DNA from: Raineyella sp034933565
GTDB lineage: Bacteria; Actinomycetota; Actinomycetes; Propionibacteriales; Propionibacteriaceae
DNA: 64,000 bases
Direction: 5' to 3'
NCBI RefSeq assembly: GCF_034933565.1
Contig: NZ_JAYFNG010000030.1
Coordinates: forward strand, 1 to 64,000
This document shows, piece after piece, positions 43,099-53,495 of this stretch (positions are counted from its first letter, which is position 1; each line of letters begins with the position of its first letter). The notes under the pieces were generated by a model. It searched no databases. It had not been told where the DNA came from and saw only the letters and a program-made list of their open reading frames with translations. A program made the position numbers and the translations under genes.

Positions 43099-43824
43099 TC
43101 AGAAGTTGACCGAACCGCCGTCGACCGAGGTCCGGTCCCCGGCCAGCAGGTGCGGCCCGTCGCCGCGGATCTGGCGGTGCAGCGCCTCCATGTCGGCATC
43201 CAGCTTCGCCGAGCTGAGGGCGGTGCTGTAGAGGCTGTCGAGGAGTGCCTCGGGGACCGTACGGTCGAACTTGTAGTAGATCTTGTGCTCCAGGGCGGCC
43301 CAGAAATCCATTGCGATGGTGCGGAACTGCACCTCCACCGGGACCCGGGCGGTCCGGTCGGTGAGGAACACCGGGACCTCGAAGATCACGTGCAGGCTGC
43401 GGTAGCCGTTGGGCTTGGGCTCGGCGATGTAGTTCTTCACCTTGAGCACGGTGAGGTCGTTCTGCGCGCACAGCACGTCCCGCACCCGGTACACGTCGCT
43501 CTCGAACGAGGTGATCACCCGGACGCCGGCGATGTCGGTGATCGCCTCGCGGACGCCGTCGATGGTGGGGTCGACGTGGCGGCGCCGGGCCTTCGCGACG
43601 ATGCTCGCGGGGGACTTGAGCCGCGCCGTCAGGTGCTCGATCGGGTTGTAGTCGTAGGCGTGCTCGTACTCCCGGCGCAGGATCGTCAGCTTGGTCATGA
43701 CCTCGTCGATGCCGGCCTGGTAGGTCAGCAGGACGCGGGACAATTGGCTCCCGTGGGCGACCAGTCGCTCGTACGCCACGAAGGTGTCGTCGCGGGGATC
43801 GTCGGCATCGATGTCATCGCCCAT
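43099..43824 (-). CDS. RelA/SpoT-type small alarmone synthetase
   Basis: 241 aa with only the (p)ppGpp synthetase domain: DIAGVRVITSFESDVYRVRD, KPNGYRSLHVIFEVP and VEVQFRTIAMDFWAALEHK, the last being the typical motif near the end of the domain. No hydrolase HD domain and no TGS/ACT domains. It would transfer pyrophosphate from ATP to GTP or GDP under stress. The ATG is preceded by TACGCT seven bases upstream, a leaderless start. The C-terminal tail (about 30 residues) is not conserved sequence that I recognise. Confidence 0.9.
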   Translation of the reverse strand: MGDDIDADDPRDDTFVAYERLVAHGSQLSRVLLTYQAGIDEVMTKLTILRREYEHAYDYNPIEHLTARLKSPASIVAKARRRHVDPTIDGVREAITDIAGVRVITSFESDVYRVRDVLCAQNDLTVLKVKNYIAEPKPNGYRSLHVIFEVPVFLTDRTARVPVEVQFRTIAMDFWAALEHKIYYKFDRTVPEALLDSLYSTALSSAKLDADMEALHRQIRGDGPHLLAGDRTSVDGGSVNF

Positions 43825-43831
43825 ACGGTCC

Positions 43832-43837
43832 AGCGTA
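43832..43837 (-). promoter_or_regulatory. -10 box TACGCT of a leaderless transcript
   Basis: Reverse-strand TACGCT, seven bases before ATG 43824 of the alarmone synthetase. Confidence 0.5.
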
Positions 43838-43924
43838 GGTCGTGCCCGGTCAGCGGCCGGTCAGAGGGTTGAACCATCATCTACCCTCGGGGCATCCGTC
43901 GGACCGTCCGGCACAGGAGGACCC

Positions 43925-44695
43925 ATGACCAGCCGCCCCACGACCCGTCGCCCCACGACCGAAACGCTCATCCGACGCCTCCACCACACGGACGAGAACG
44001 TCCGGCTGCGGGCCGCGATGGACCTCGGCACCTCGGCGGACCCCGAGGCCGCGGCCGTGCTCGTCGGCCGGCTCGGTGCGGAGGCGGACCCGGCGGTCAA
44101 GGAGATGATCACCTGGGCGGCGGTGCAGCACGCCGAGCACGCGATGGGTGCGCTGATGGTGCAGCTCTACAGCGCCGACGCGCCGGTCCGGGCGCAGGCC
44201 GCGCACGTGCTCAGCAAGATCGGCGGCGAGCCCGTCGTCCGGCCGATCCTGCCGGTGATCGGCGACGAGGACCCGGTGGTGGCGGTCAAGGCCGCCCGGG
44301 CGGCCGCGTCCACCGGCAGCCCCGCGGTCGTCCCGGCGCTCATCGCCCGGCTGGGGGAGGGCGACGCCGCCGTCCGGGACGCCCTCACCGATGCCCTGAT
44401 CGTGCTGGCGCAGTGGGCCGTCGAGCCGCTCGTCGCCGCCCTGGCCGACCCGGACCCGATCGTCCGGATCCATGCCGCCGACACCCTCTCCGATCTCGGC
44501 AGCCCGCAGGCCGACCCGGCGATCCCGACCCTCGCCGCTCACCTGGCCGATCCCGAGCCCGATGTCCGACTGGCGATGCTGTGTGCCCTCAGCCGGCTCG
44601 ATCACGCGGCGACCGACGGGCTGCTGACGGACCTGGCCGCCGGGGCGGACGCCGAACTGGCGTACGTCGCCGGTCGCCTGCTGCGGCACCGCTGA
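43925..44695 (+). CDS. HEAT/PBS-lyase repeat protein
   Basis: 256 aa of about seven helical repeats of some 31 residues, e.g. ENVRLRAAMDLGTSADPEAA, APVRAQAAHVLSKIGGEPVV, DPIVRIHAADTLSDLGSPQA and EPDVRLAMLCALSRLD. HEAT repeats bind protein partners; no catalytic domain is present. CAGGAGGA before the ATG is a strong ribosome site. It is divergent from the alarmone synthetase gene. Confidence 0.85.
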   Translation: MTSRPTTRRPTTETLIRRLHHTDENVRLRAAMDLGTSADPEAAAVLVGRLGAEADPAVKEMITWAAVQHAEHAMGALMVQLYSADAPVRAQAAHVLSKIGGEPVVRPILPVIGDEDPVVAVKAARAAASTGSPAVVPALIARLGEGDAAVRDALTDALIVLAQWAVEPLVAALADPDPIVRIHAADTLSDLGSPQADPAIPTLAAHLADPEPDVRLAMLCALSRLDHAATDGLLTDLAAGADAELAYVAGRLLRHR

Positions 44696-44698
44696 GTC

Positions 44699-44743
44699 CT
44701 GCAGCGCCGCGGCCCTGCAGCGCCGCGGCCCTGCGGCGCCGCT
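44699..44743. repeat. 16-bp tandem repeat, about 2.5 copies
   Basis: CTGCAGCGCCGCGGCC follows itself directly after the HEAT-protein stop, with a third changed copy (CTGCGGCGCCGCTGGG). Confidence 0.7.
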
Positions 44744-44788
44744 GGGGGCCGGGCGGCGCGAACGTCGGTGGGTGTCGGACCCACCTCG

Positions 44789-44794
44789 TACAGT
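44789..44794 (+). promoter_or_regulatory. -10 box TACAGT of a leaderless transcript
   Basis: TACAGT, seven bases before ATG 44802. It selects this ATG over the upstream in-frame GTG at 44772. Confidence 0.55.
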
Positions 44795-44801
44795 GCTGAC
44801 C

Positions 44802-46784
<1,983 letters not shown>

Positions 46785-46860
46785 GGGCGATGTATGACAG
46801 GGCTGCACATGACAATGACAGGGCTGCGCATGACGTGGCTGCGCATGACCGGGGGCGTGG

Positions 46861-49119
46861 ATGACGGAGGCGCGGATGACGCTGCGTGACGAGGCCCGGA
46901 CGATCCTGCAGGACCTGACCGGCGTGCCCGGGGCCGACTTCCGCGACGGCCAGTTCGAGGCGATCGAAGCACTGGTCGCCGACCGGCGCCGGGCCCTGGT
47001 GGTCCAGCGCACCGGCTGGGGCAAGTCCGCGGTCTACTTCGTCTCCTGCCTGCTGCGACGTCGCCAGGGGGCCGGGGTCACCGTCATCGTCTCCCCGCTG
47101 CTGGCCCTGATGCGTGACCAGCTCGCCGCGGCGCAGCGGGCCGGCATCCGCGCGGCGGCGATCAACTCGGCGAACGCGACACAGTGGGACGAGACCATCG
47201 CGGCGGTGCAGGCCGGCGACGTCGACCTGCTGCTGATCTCCCCCGAACGCCTCACCAATCCGCGGTTCCGCGAGACGGTGCTGCCCGTCCTGATCGCCGA
47301 CCTGGGACTGCTCGTCGTCGACGAGGCGCACTGCATCTCCGACTGGGGCCACGACTTCCGGCCAGACTACCGGCGGATCCGCGACCTGATCGCCCGGCTC
47401 CCCGAGGGGGTGCCGATCCTCGCCACCACCGCCACCGCCAACAGCCGGGTGATCACCGACATCGCGGAGCAACTGGGCGTACGCCTCCAGGGCGCCGGGC
47501 CCAGCACTGCGCCCCCGGCCACCGCGATCCCCCCTGCCGACGCGTCGGCCGCGATCTCCTCGCTCACCGCGCTCTCTTCGTCCTCCGCGCCGCCCCCGTC
47601 GAGCGACGTCTTCGTTGTCCGTGGCCCGCTGGCCCGTGACTCGCTGCGCCTCGGCGTGCTGACGTTGCCGACCTCCCGCCACCGGCTGGGCTGGCTGCTG
47701 GCCCATCTTGGTGACCTGCCCGGCAGCGGCATCATCTATGCGCTGACCGTCTCCGCCGCCGAGGACACCGCGCGCCTGCTCGCCTCGTACGGTCATCGCG
47801 TCCTCGCCTACACCGGCCGGACCGATCCGGCCGACCGTGAGGCGGCCGAACAGGCGCTGAAGACCAACGCGGTGAAGGCGTTGGTCGCCACCAGTGCGCT
47901 CGGGATGGGGTTCGACAAGCCCGATCTGGGGTTCGTCGTGCACCTCGGCGCGCCCTCGTCGCCGGTCGCGTACTACCAGCAGGTCGGCCGGGCCGGGCGC
48001 GCCGTGCAGTCCGCCGACGTGCTGCTGCTGCCGGGCCCGGAGGACCGCGACATCTGGCAGTACTTCGCCTCCGCCTCGATGCCCAGTCAGGCGAAGGCTT
48101 CCGCGGTGCTGTCCGCGCTGGCCGAGGCCGGTCGGCCGCTGTCGGTCGCCGCTCTGGAGGCCCGGGTCGACATCCGGCGCACGCCCCTGGAGCTGCTGCT
48201 GAAGGTGCTCGCGGTGGACGGCGCGGCCGAGAAGCTCAGCCAGGGCTGGACGACAACCGGGGCGCCGTGGACGTACGACGCCGAGCGGTACGGCCGGATC
48301 GCCGCGGCCCGGACCGCCGAGCAACAGGCGATGCTCGAGTACGAGCGCGGCACGACCTGCCGGATGGAGTTCCTCACCGCCCAGCTCGACGACCCGCAGG
48401 CCCACCCCTGTGGGCGCTGCGATGCCTGCCTGGCGGCGACGGGCCAGCGGCCCTGGTACGCCGAGGACGTGCCCGAGGAGTCCCTGGGACTGGCCGGCGC
48501 CCAGCTCCAGCACGTCGGGGTGCCGATCGAGCCGCGCCACCAGTGGCCCTCCGGGATGGACCGGCTCGGCATCGCGGTGAAGGGACGGATCGCGGCCGGG
48601 GATACCGTCGAGGAGGGCCGGGCCGTCGCCCGGCTGACCGACCTCGGTCACGGCCGGGCGCTGCGGGACCTGTTCGCCCCCGACACCGAGGGGCGGCCGG
48701 TCGACCGGCCCCTGCCCGCCGCTCTGGCCCAGGCGTGCATCCGGGTGCTCAGCGGCTGGGACTGGGCCGTCCGACCGGTCGCGGTGATCGGGGTCGGGAC
48801 CCTCGGCCGGCCCCAGCTGGTCGCCTCGACCGTCTCCGGACTGGCCCGGGTGGGCCGGCTGGCCGATCTCGGGATGCTCCCGCTGCGCCCGGGGGCGGGC
48901 CCGACGGCTGCAGGCAACAGCGCCTTCCGGCTGGCTTCGGTGTGGGACCGCTGGGAGGTCCCGGCAGAGCTCGCCGAACGCCTGGCGGGCCTGGACGGAC
49001 CGGTCCTGCTCGTCGACGACCTGGTCGATTCACGCTGGACGATGGCCGTCGCCGGACGGCTGCTGCGGCAGGCCGGCGCCCCGGCGGTGCTACCGTTGGC
49101 CCTGGGACTGGCGGGGTGA
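46861..49119 (+). CDS. RecQ-type helicase fused to a C-terminal phosphoribosyltransferase domain
   Basis: 752 aa. RecQ helicase motifs: RTGWGKSAVYF (Walker A), VSPLLALMRDQ, VVDEAHCISDWGHDFRPDY with the RecQ-specific aromatic loop, TATAN, and ATSALGMGFDKPDLGFVVH; then QVGRAGR. Zinc cysteines follow (TTCRMEF and CGRCDAC). After about residue 560 comes a type I phosphoribosyltransferase-like domain with the PRPP loop PVLLVDDLVDSRWTM in place of the usual HRDC domain. A Ser/Ala/Pro insertion of some 40 residues splits the helicase lobes. An alternative ATG at 46876 has a better ribosome site. Confidence 0.9.
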   Translation: MTEARMTLRDEARTILQDLTGVPGADFRDGQFEAIEALVADRRRALVVQRTGWGKSAVYFVSCLLRRRQGAGVTVIVSPLLALMRDQLAAAQRAGIRAAAINSANATQWDETIAAVQAGDVDLLLISPERLTNPRFRETVLPVLIADLGLLVVDEAHCISDWGHDFRPDYRRIRDLIARLPEGVPILATTATANSRVITDIAEQLGVRLQGAGPSTAPPATAIPPADASAAISSLTALSSSSAPPPSSDVFVVRGPLARDSLRLGVLTLPTSRHRLGWLLAHLGDLPGSGIIYALTVSAAEDTARLLASYGHRVLAYTGRTDPADREAAEQALKTNAVKALVATSALGMGFDKPDLGFVVHLGAPSSPVAYYQQVGRAGRAVQSADVLLLPGPEDRDIWQYFASASMPSQAKASAVLSALAEAGRPLSVAALEARVDIRRTPLELLLKVLAVDGAAEKLSQGWTTTGAPWTYDAERYGRIAAARTAEQQAMLEYERGTTCRMEFLTAQLDDPQAHPCGRCDACLAATGQRPWYAEDVPEESLGLAGAQLQHVGVPIEPRHQWPSGMDRLGIAVKGRIAAGDTVEEGRAVARLTDLGHGRALRDLFAPDTEGRPVDRPLPAALAQACIRVLSGWDWAVRPVAVIGVGTLGRPQLVASTVSGLARVGRLADLGMLPLRPGAGPTAAGNSAFRLASVWDRWEVPAELAERLAGLDGPVLLVDDLVDSRWTMAVAGRLLRQAGAPAVLPLALGLAG

Positions 49120-49171
49120 CGACCCGGACCTGAGGTGTGAGCCGGCGATCCCGGTCAGCCCGGGGCAACCT

Positions 49172-49261
49172 CGGTCAGCTCCACCTCCGGTCAGCTCCAC
49201 CTCCGGTCAGCCGCGGGTTCCCCGGTGATCCCTGGTCAGTTCCGGTGATCCCTGGTCAGTC
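49172..49261. repeat. 16-bp and 20-bp tandem repeats between convergent genes
   Basis: CGGTCAGCTCCACCTC at 49172 and 49188, then CCGGTGATCCCTGGTCAGTT at 49222 and 49242. They fill the gap between the recQ-like and HNH genes. Confidence 0.8.
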
Positions 49262-49265
49262 CCAG

Positions 49266-50891
49266 TCAGGCGGCCGCGGGCAACTCGATGTCGAAGAGGA
49301 CCTGTACGCAGTCGAAGAGTCGGAAGCCTGCACCGGCCTGCAGCGGGAAGATCCGGTCCGGCTGTTCAGCCGCGGCCCGGGCCGCCGCCTGCACGATGCG
49401 CTCGACCAGGTCGGGATCGGGAGCCTCGCCGGTGCCGATGGCGCGTCCGTCCGGGAGGGTGAACACCCGGGCCCCGGGCCGCCCGGTCAGCTTCACGCCA
49501 CCCTCGTGCACGTACGTGTGGTGGGCCTGACACAGCAGGACCAGGTTGTCGAGATCGGTCGCCCCGCCGTCGGCCCAGAAGACGATGTGGTGCGCCTTCA
49601 ACCGCCGCCGCTGCCGGCAGCCGGGGAACTGACAGCTCCCGTCCCGGACCCGCAACGCGCGTCGCTGGGCGGGGGTGGCCAACCGCCGCGTCCGGCCCAT
49701 CGCCAGTACGTCACCTTCGGCGTCACAGATCATCCCGACGACATCCCCGTCACAGGCGTGGCGGGCTGCGGTGGTCGCTTCGACCGGGCCACCACGCTCG
49801 ATCCATGCCTGTGACGCCCGCAGACTCGCTGGCCCGTGCCCGGGTGCCGACGCTCCCGACGTTCCCGCGGGAACGTCCCCGCCTGACGCCACCGGCGAGG
49901 TCGACGCCACCCCGCCGTTCGCCGCCGCCGGCTCGACTGGCACGTTCGATGCCACCGTGTCGGTCGATGCCACCGTGTCGTTCGGGAAAGCGATCGCTCC
50001 GGTGAGCGTCTCGACACCGACATGGACCACCACCAGGTTCGGATCGTCGACACAGGTCGTCGGGACCGCGTCCAGGTAGCCGCGGGCCACGTCGTACAGT
50101 GCTGCGACCGCGTCGATGACCGACCGATCAGCCGTGCCGTTGCCGTTGGCATTGGTCGCGTCCACGTTGCCCCGGCGGTGGTCGATGGCGTCTACGTCGA
50201 CCTGGCCCTGGTGGTCGACCTGGCCCTGGTGGTCGGCCTGGCCCGGGTGGTTGACGTGGCGGTGCTCGTGGATGTGGCCGTCGTCGGCGGGCGCGATCGG
50301 CTCGTCCGGATGGTCGAGCCGGCGGTCGGTCGCCGCCTCGAGGGCGCCGCGCACGACCGCGGCCTCTTCCGGCAGCATCCGTACGCTGAGGGTGACCATG
50401 CCGTCATCGGTCTCGCGCCACGACAGCCGGCGCCGCTCGACCTGGCCCAGGTGCGTCCCGGCGTGGGCGCGATAGGAACGGACCGTGCGGGCCAGCTGGG
50501 AGGCGGTCTGGGCCCGGGCCACCTCGCACAGCTCGGCCTCCTCGACCCGTCCGGCCAACCGCGTCACCTCACGGACCTTCGAGTACGTCAGGACGCCGTC
50601 GGAGAACAGCTCCGCCACCGTCGGCATGGAGCGTAGCGCCCGCGCGACCCGGACGTGCTCCCGTGCGGTGCCGGGGCTCATCGAACACGCCCACCCCAGC
50701 CAGTGTGCGCACGAGGTGATCCCCTCGAACCAGGCCCATCCCACGCCTGCGTCGAACTGTCCGACCAGCTCCAGCAGCCGCGCATCGCAACGCGCCCGGG
50801 CAGTCGCCGCCCCCTGGATCCCGACCCCCAGGTCCTCCGCCTCCGGGCGTGGCAACCGATCCGTCCCGACGGCCTCCGACCACTCCCACAT
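49266..50891 (-). CDS. DUF222-HNH endonuclease-like protein, second copy
   Basis: 541 aa. DUF222 helices (about residues 15-190), then a long low-complexity middle with His/Asp/Gln repeats (HQGQVDHQGQVD) and Ser/Thr/Val repeats (NDTVASTDTVASN), then the HNH domain: CQFPGCRQRRRLKAHH, VFWADGGATDLDN, LVLLCQAHHTYVHEGG. It is longer than the copy at 10.7 kb because of the middle insertions. A LexA-like box lies 12 bases before the ATG. GGGGGGAA is the ribosome site. Confidence 0.87.
   Translation of the reverse strand: MWEWSEAVGTDRLPRPEAEDLGVGIQGAATARARCDARLLELVGQFDAGVGWAWFEGITSCAHWLGWACSMSPGTAREHVRVARALRSMPTVAELFSDGVLTYSKVREVTRLAGRVEEAELCEVARAQTASQLARTVRSYRAHAGTHLGQVERRRLSWRETDDGMVTLSVRMLPEEAAVVRGALEAATDRRLDHPDEPIAPADDGHIHEHRHVNHPGQADHQGQVDHQGQVDVDAIDHRRGNVDATNANGNGTADRSVIDAVAALYDVARGYLDAVPTTCVDDPNLVVVHVGVETLTGAIAFPNDTVASTDTVASNVPVEPAAANGGVASTSPVASGGDVPAGTSGASAPGHGPASLRASQAWIERGGPVEATTAARHACDGDVVGMICDAEGDVLAMGRTRRLATPAQRRALRVRDGSCQFPGCRQRRRLKAHHIVFWADGGATDLDNLVLLCQAHHTYVHEGGVKLTGRPGARVFTLPDGRAIGTGEAPDPDLVERIVQAAARAAAEQPDRIFPLQAGAGFRLFDCVQVLFDIELPAAA
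50196..50249. repeat. 18-bp in-frame repeat, 3 copies, in the HNH gene
   Basis: GTCGACCTGGCCCTGGTG at 50196 and 50214, with a variant at 50232. On the coding strand it gives the DHQGQV-type peptide repeat. Confidence 0.85.
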
Positions 50892-50902
50892 GTTCCCCCC
50901 AA

Positions 50903-50918
50903 CCGTACGGATGTTCGA
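50903..50918 (-). promoter_or_regulatory. LexA (SOS) box-like site
   Basis: Reverse strand TCGAAC-ATCC-GTACGG: one perfect SOS half and one half with two mismatches to TCGAAC-N4-GTTCGA. It lies just upstream of the second DUF222-HNH gene, like the site before the first copy. Confidence 0.5.
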
Positions 50919-51008
50919 TACCAGGAGTCTCCACCGGAGCACTGACACTGACGCGGGCATCGGGCAGTCGCCTCGCCGCATTCCCCGGGAGGCAGTGGGA
51001 CACCGGGC

Positions 51009-51014
51009 TAGAGT
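51009..51014 (+). promoter_or_regulatory. -10 box TAGAGT of a leaderless transcript
   Basis: TAGAGT, six bases before ATG 51021 of the aldo/keto reductase. Confidence 0.55.
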
Positions 51015-51020
51015 CGCAAT

Positions 51021-52028
51021 ATGAAGTTCCGCTACCTCGGCACGTCTGGTCTCAAGATCTCCGAGATCACGTACGGCAACTGGATCACCCATGGCTCGCA
51101 GGTCCAGAGCGAGACCGCGATCGCCTGTGTGCACGCCGCGCTGGACGCCGGCATCACCACCTTCGACACCGCTGACACCTACGCGAACACCGCCGCCGAG
51201 TCGGTCCTCGGCGAGGCCCTCAACGGGGAACGGCGCGAGTCGCTGGAGATCTTCACCAAGGTCTACTGGCCCACCGGCCCCAAGGGCCACAACGACTGCG
51301 GGCTGTCCCGCAAGCACATCATGGAGTCCATCGACGGCTCGCTGCGGCGGCTGGGCACCGACTACGTCGACCTCTACCAGGCGCACCGCTACGACGTGGA
51401 GACGCCGCTGGAGGAGACGATGCAGGCCTTCGCGGACATCGTCCGCCAGGGCAAGGCCCTCTACATCGGCGTGTCCGAGTGGACCGCCGAGCAGCTGCGC
51501 GCCGGCCAGGAACTCGCCACCCAGATGGGCTTCCGGATCATCAGCTCCCAGCCGCAGTACTCCATGCTGTGGCGGGTGATCGAGCCGCGCGTCATCCCCG
51601 CCGCCAAGGAGCTGGGCATCTCCCAGATCGTCTGGTCGCCGATGGCCCAGGGGGTGCTGAGCGGCAAGTACCGGCCCGGCGCCCCGGCCCCGGCCGGCAG
51701 CCGCGCCACCGACGAGAAGGGCGGGGCGAACTTCATCCGCCGCTTCCTGGACAACCAGGAGCTCGTCGCCCGGGTCCAGGATCTCCGCCCGATCGCCGAC
51801 GAACTGGGCCTGTCCATGGCCCAGATGGCGATCGCCTGGGTGCTGCAGAACGACAACGTCTCGGCCGCCCTGGTCGGTGCCTCCCGCCCCGAGCAGATCG
51901 CCCACAACGTCGCCGCGTGCGGGGTCACCATCCCGCCGGAGCTGATGATGCGCATCGACCGTACGCTCGGCGACGTCGTCGTCCGCGACCCGTCGCTGAC
52001 CCGGGCCCCCGAAGGCCGCCCGGCCTGA
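51021..52028 (+). CDS. Aldo/keto reductase, potassium-channel beta-subunit-like
   Basis: 335 aa TIM-barrel NADPH oxidoreductase. The catalytic tetrad is visible: Asp and Tyr in FDTADTYANT, Lys in IFTKVYWP, His in YQAHRYD. The cofactor end has LVGASRPEQIAHNVAA. Sequence style (MKFRYLGTSGLKISEITYGN, SPMAQGVLSGKY) is that of the Kv-beta/YghZ group, which reduces small aldehydes such as methylglyoxal. The start is leaderless by the TAGAGT box. No operon partner. Confidence 0.92.
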   Translation: MKFRYLGTSGLKISEITYGNWITHGSQVQSETAIACVHAALDAGITTFDTADTYANTAAESVLGEALNGERRESLEIFTKVYWPTGPKGHNDCGLSRKHIMESIDGSLRRLGTDYVDLYQAHRYDVETPLEETMQAFADIVRQGKALYIGVSEWTAEQLRAGQELATQMGFRIISSQPQYSMLWRVIEPRVIPAAKELGISQIVWSPMAQGVLSGKYRPGAPAPAGSRATDEKGGANFIRRFLDNQELVARVQDLRPIADELGLSMAQMAIAWVLQNDNVSAALVGASRPEQIAHNVAACGVTIPPELMMRIDRTLGDVVVRDPSLTRAPEGRPA

Positions 52029-52059
52029 TGCCGCCGGGCCCGGCGGGGGCGGTGATCGT

Positions 52060-52124
52060 CACAGGCCCGGCGATGTCACAGGCCCGGCGATGTCACAAGA
52101 CCAGCGATGTCACAAGACCAGCGA
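52060..52124. repeat. 17-bp tandem repeat, 4 units in two variants
   Basis: CACAGGCCCGGCGATGT at 52060 and 52077, then CACAAGACCAGCGATGT at 52094 and most of it again at 52111. Lies between the convergent reductase and protease genes. Confidence 0.88.
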
Positions 52125-52142
52125 CCGTCACAGATCGGCCGC

Positions 52143-52979
52143 TCAGCCGACGACCGAGCTGACCCAGATCAGCGTCTCGTCGGTGAACCGGGGCGACTCG
52201 CTCTCCCAGTCGCTGGTGCCGCCGTCGTCGGGCCCCCCGGTCATGCCGTGGATGACGCCGTCCGCCGTGTACCACGGTGACCCGCTCGTCCCGTCCGGCA
52301 GGTCGCAGGAGTCTGCGGTGATCCCGCCGGGCTCCACACTCACCGGTAGCCCGTCGCACCCGGTGAGCTCATCGCTGTCACTGGGATATCCCCGGATCGA
52401 CACCGTGCTGCCGTCCGCCACGGCGGTACCGACGGTGAAGCCGCCGCCCACGGCCGCCTCGAGGTCGCCGTCGACCTGCAGCAGGGCCAGGTCCTCGGTG
52501 GCGGCCCCGGCGGGCAGGTCCCCCTGGGGGGTGACCCGGTCGACCACCGACCAGGTACGTCCCGCGGCATCGATCGACTCGGGCGTGTCGCAGTGCGCCG
52601 CGGTGAGCAGCCAGGAACCGCTCGGGGTGTCGAGCACCGCCGCGGTACAGGTGGTCCGGACGATCCACGCGTGCAGGTCGGCGGCGGTGGACGCCGGCCG
52701 GGCGGTGAGAGCCGTGGTGGGTGCCGCTGCGCTCGGGGTCACCGTTGACGTCGGGGTTGCCGCCGCGCTCGGAGGTGGGGCCGCGGCAGGAGCCGGGGTC
52801 GCGTTCAGGGGCGTGGCCGGGGTCACGGTCGGGACCATGCTCGGGGTCACCGCGTGCCGACCCATCAGGCCGACCAGGAAGTGGGCGTGGGCGACCGCGG
52901 GCACCGCGAAGGCAACGCCGGCCAGAGCGACCCCGGCCGCTCCGCCGGCGATCACCCGTCGGCTGATCCCGGCCCTCAT
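52143..52979 (-). CDS. Secreted trypsin-like serine protease
   Basis: 278 aa. An N-terminal signal (ISRRVIAGGAAGVALAGVAF) is followed by about 60 residues of Pro/Ala/Thr-rich stalk. The S1 domain has the triad: His in WLLTAAHC, Asp in TEDLALLQV, Ser in PDGTSGSPWY. Four cysteines may form disulfides. It may be exported or tethered. AGGAGGAGA before ATG 52979 marks the start. No zymogen partner is evident. Confidence 0.87.
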   Translation of the reverse strand: MRAGISRRVIAGGAAGVALAGVAFAVPAVAHAHFLVGLMGRHAVTPSMVPTVTPATPLNATPAPAAAPPPSAAATPTSTVTPSAAAPTTALTARPASTAADLHAWIVRTTCTAAVLDTPSGSWLLTAAHCDTPESIDAAGRTWSVVDRVTPQGDLPAGAATEDLALLQVDGDLEAAVGGGFTVGTAVADGSTVSIRGYPSDSDELTGCDGLPVSVEPGGITADSCDLPDGTSGSPWYTADGVIHGMTGGPDDGGTSDWESESPRFTDETLIWVSSVVG

Positions 52980-53049
52980 GGTCCTGTCTCCTCCTGGCTC
53001 GCCCGACCCTGCCAGCCCAGTCTGGCACGGTGCCTGTGACGGGCGGATG

Positions 53050-53457
53050 TCAGCGCTGGTTGATCCGGACCAGGGTGCCGGCGGGGTCGCGGACCGCGAA
53101 GTCACGGACCCCCCAGGGCTGGTCGGTGGGCTCCTGGACGATCTCGGCACCGCTCGCCTCGACCTTGGCGTACGTCTCCGCCAGGTCGTCGGTGGCGAGC
53201 AGGACCATGGCGTAGCTGCCCTTGGCGATCAGTTCACTGACGGTCCGCTTCTCGTCGTCGGTGAGGGTGGGGTCGACGTTCGGCGGGGCCAGCACGATGT
53301 TGGTGTCGGGCTGACCGGCCGGGCCGATCGTGAGCCAGCGCATCGCGCCGGAGCCGACGTCGAGGCGCACCTCGAAGCCGAGGGTGTCGCGCCAGAACCC
53401 GAGGGACGCCTCCGGGTCGGTCTGCGGGAGGAACGTGGAGTGAATCGTGATGTCCAT
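53050..53457 (-). CDS. VOC-family (glyoxalase/dioxygenase fold) protein
   Basis: 135 aa single vicinal-oxygen-chelate domain: MDITIHSTFLPQTDPEAS at the start, FWRDTLGFEVRLD, and the end VRDFAVRDPAGTLVRINQR. A clear metal triad is not certain. Such small proteins often sit beside AraC regulators and bind or modify a ligand. It has its own TAGCGT box six bases before the ATG, so it need not depend on the upstream AraC gene. Confidence 0.85.
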   Translation of the reverse strand: MDITIHSTFLPQTDPEASLGFWRDTLGFEVRLDVGSGAMRWLTIGPAGQPDTNIVLAPPNVDPTLTDDEKRTVSELIAKGSYAMVLLATDDLAETYAKVEASGAEIVQEPTDQPWGVRDFAVRDPAGTLVRINQR

Positions 53458-53463
53458 GACTCC

Positions 53464-53469
53464 ACGCTA
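53464..53469 (-). promoter_or_regulatory. -10 box TAGCGT of a leaderless transcript
   Basis: Reverse-strand TAGCGT, six bases before ATG 53457 of the VOC gene, inside the 38-nt gap after the AraC gene. Confidence 0.5.
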
Positions 53470-53495
53470 GGAGCAGGGGCCCCGGCGATGCTTCT

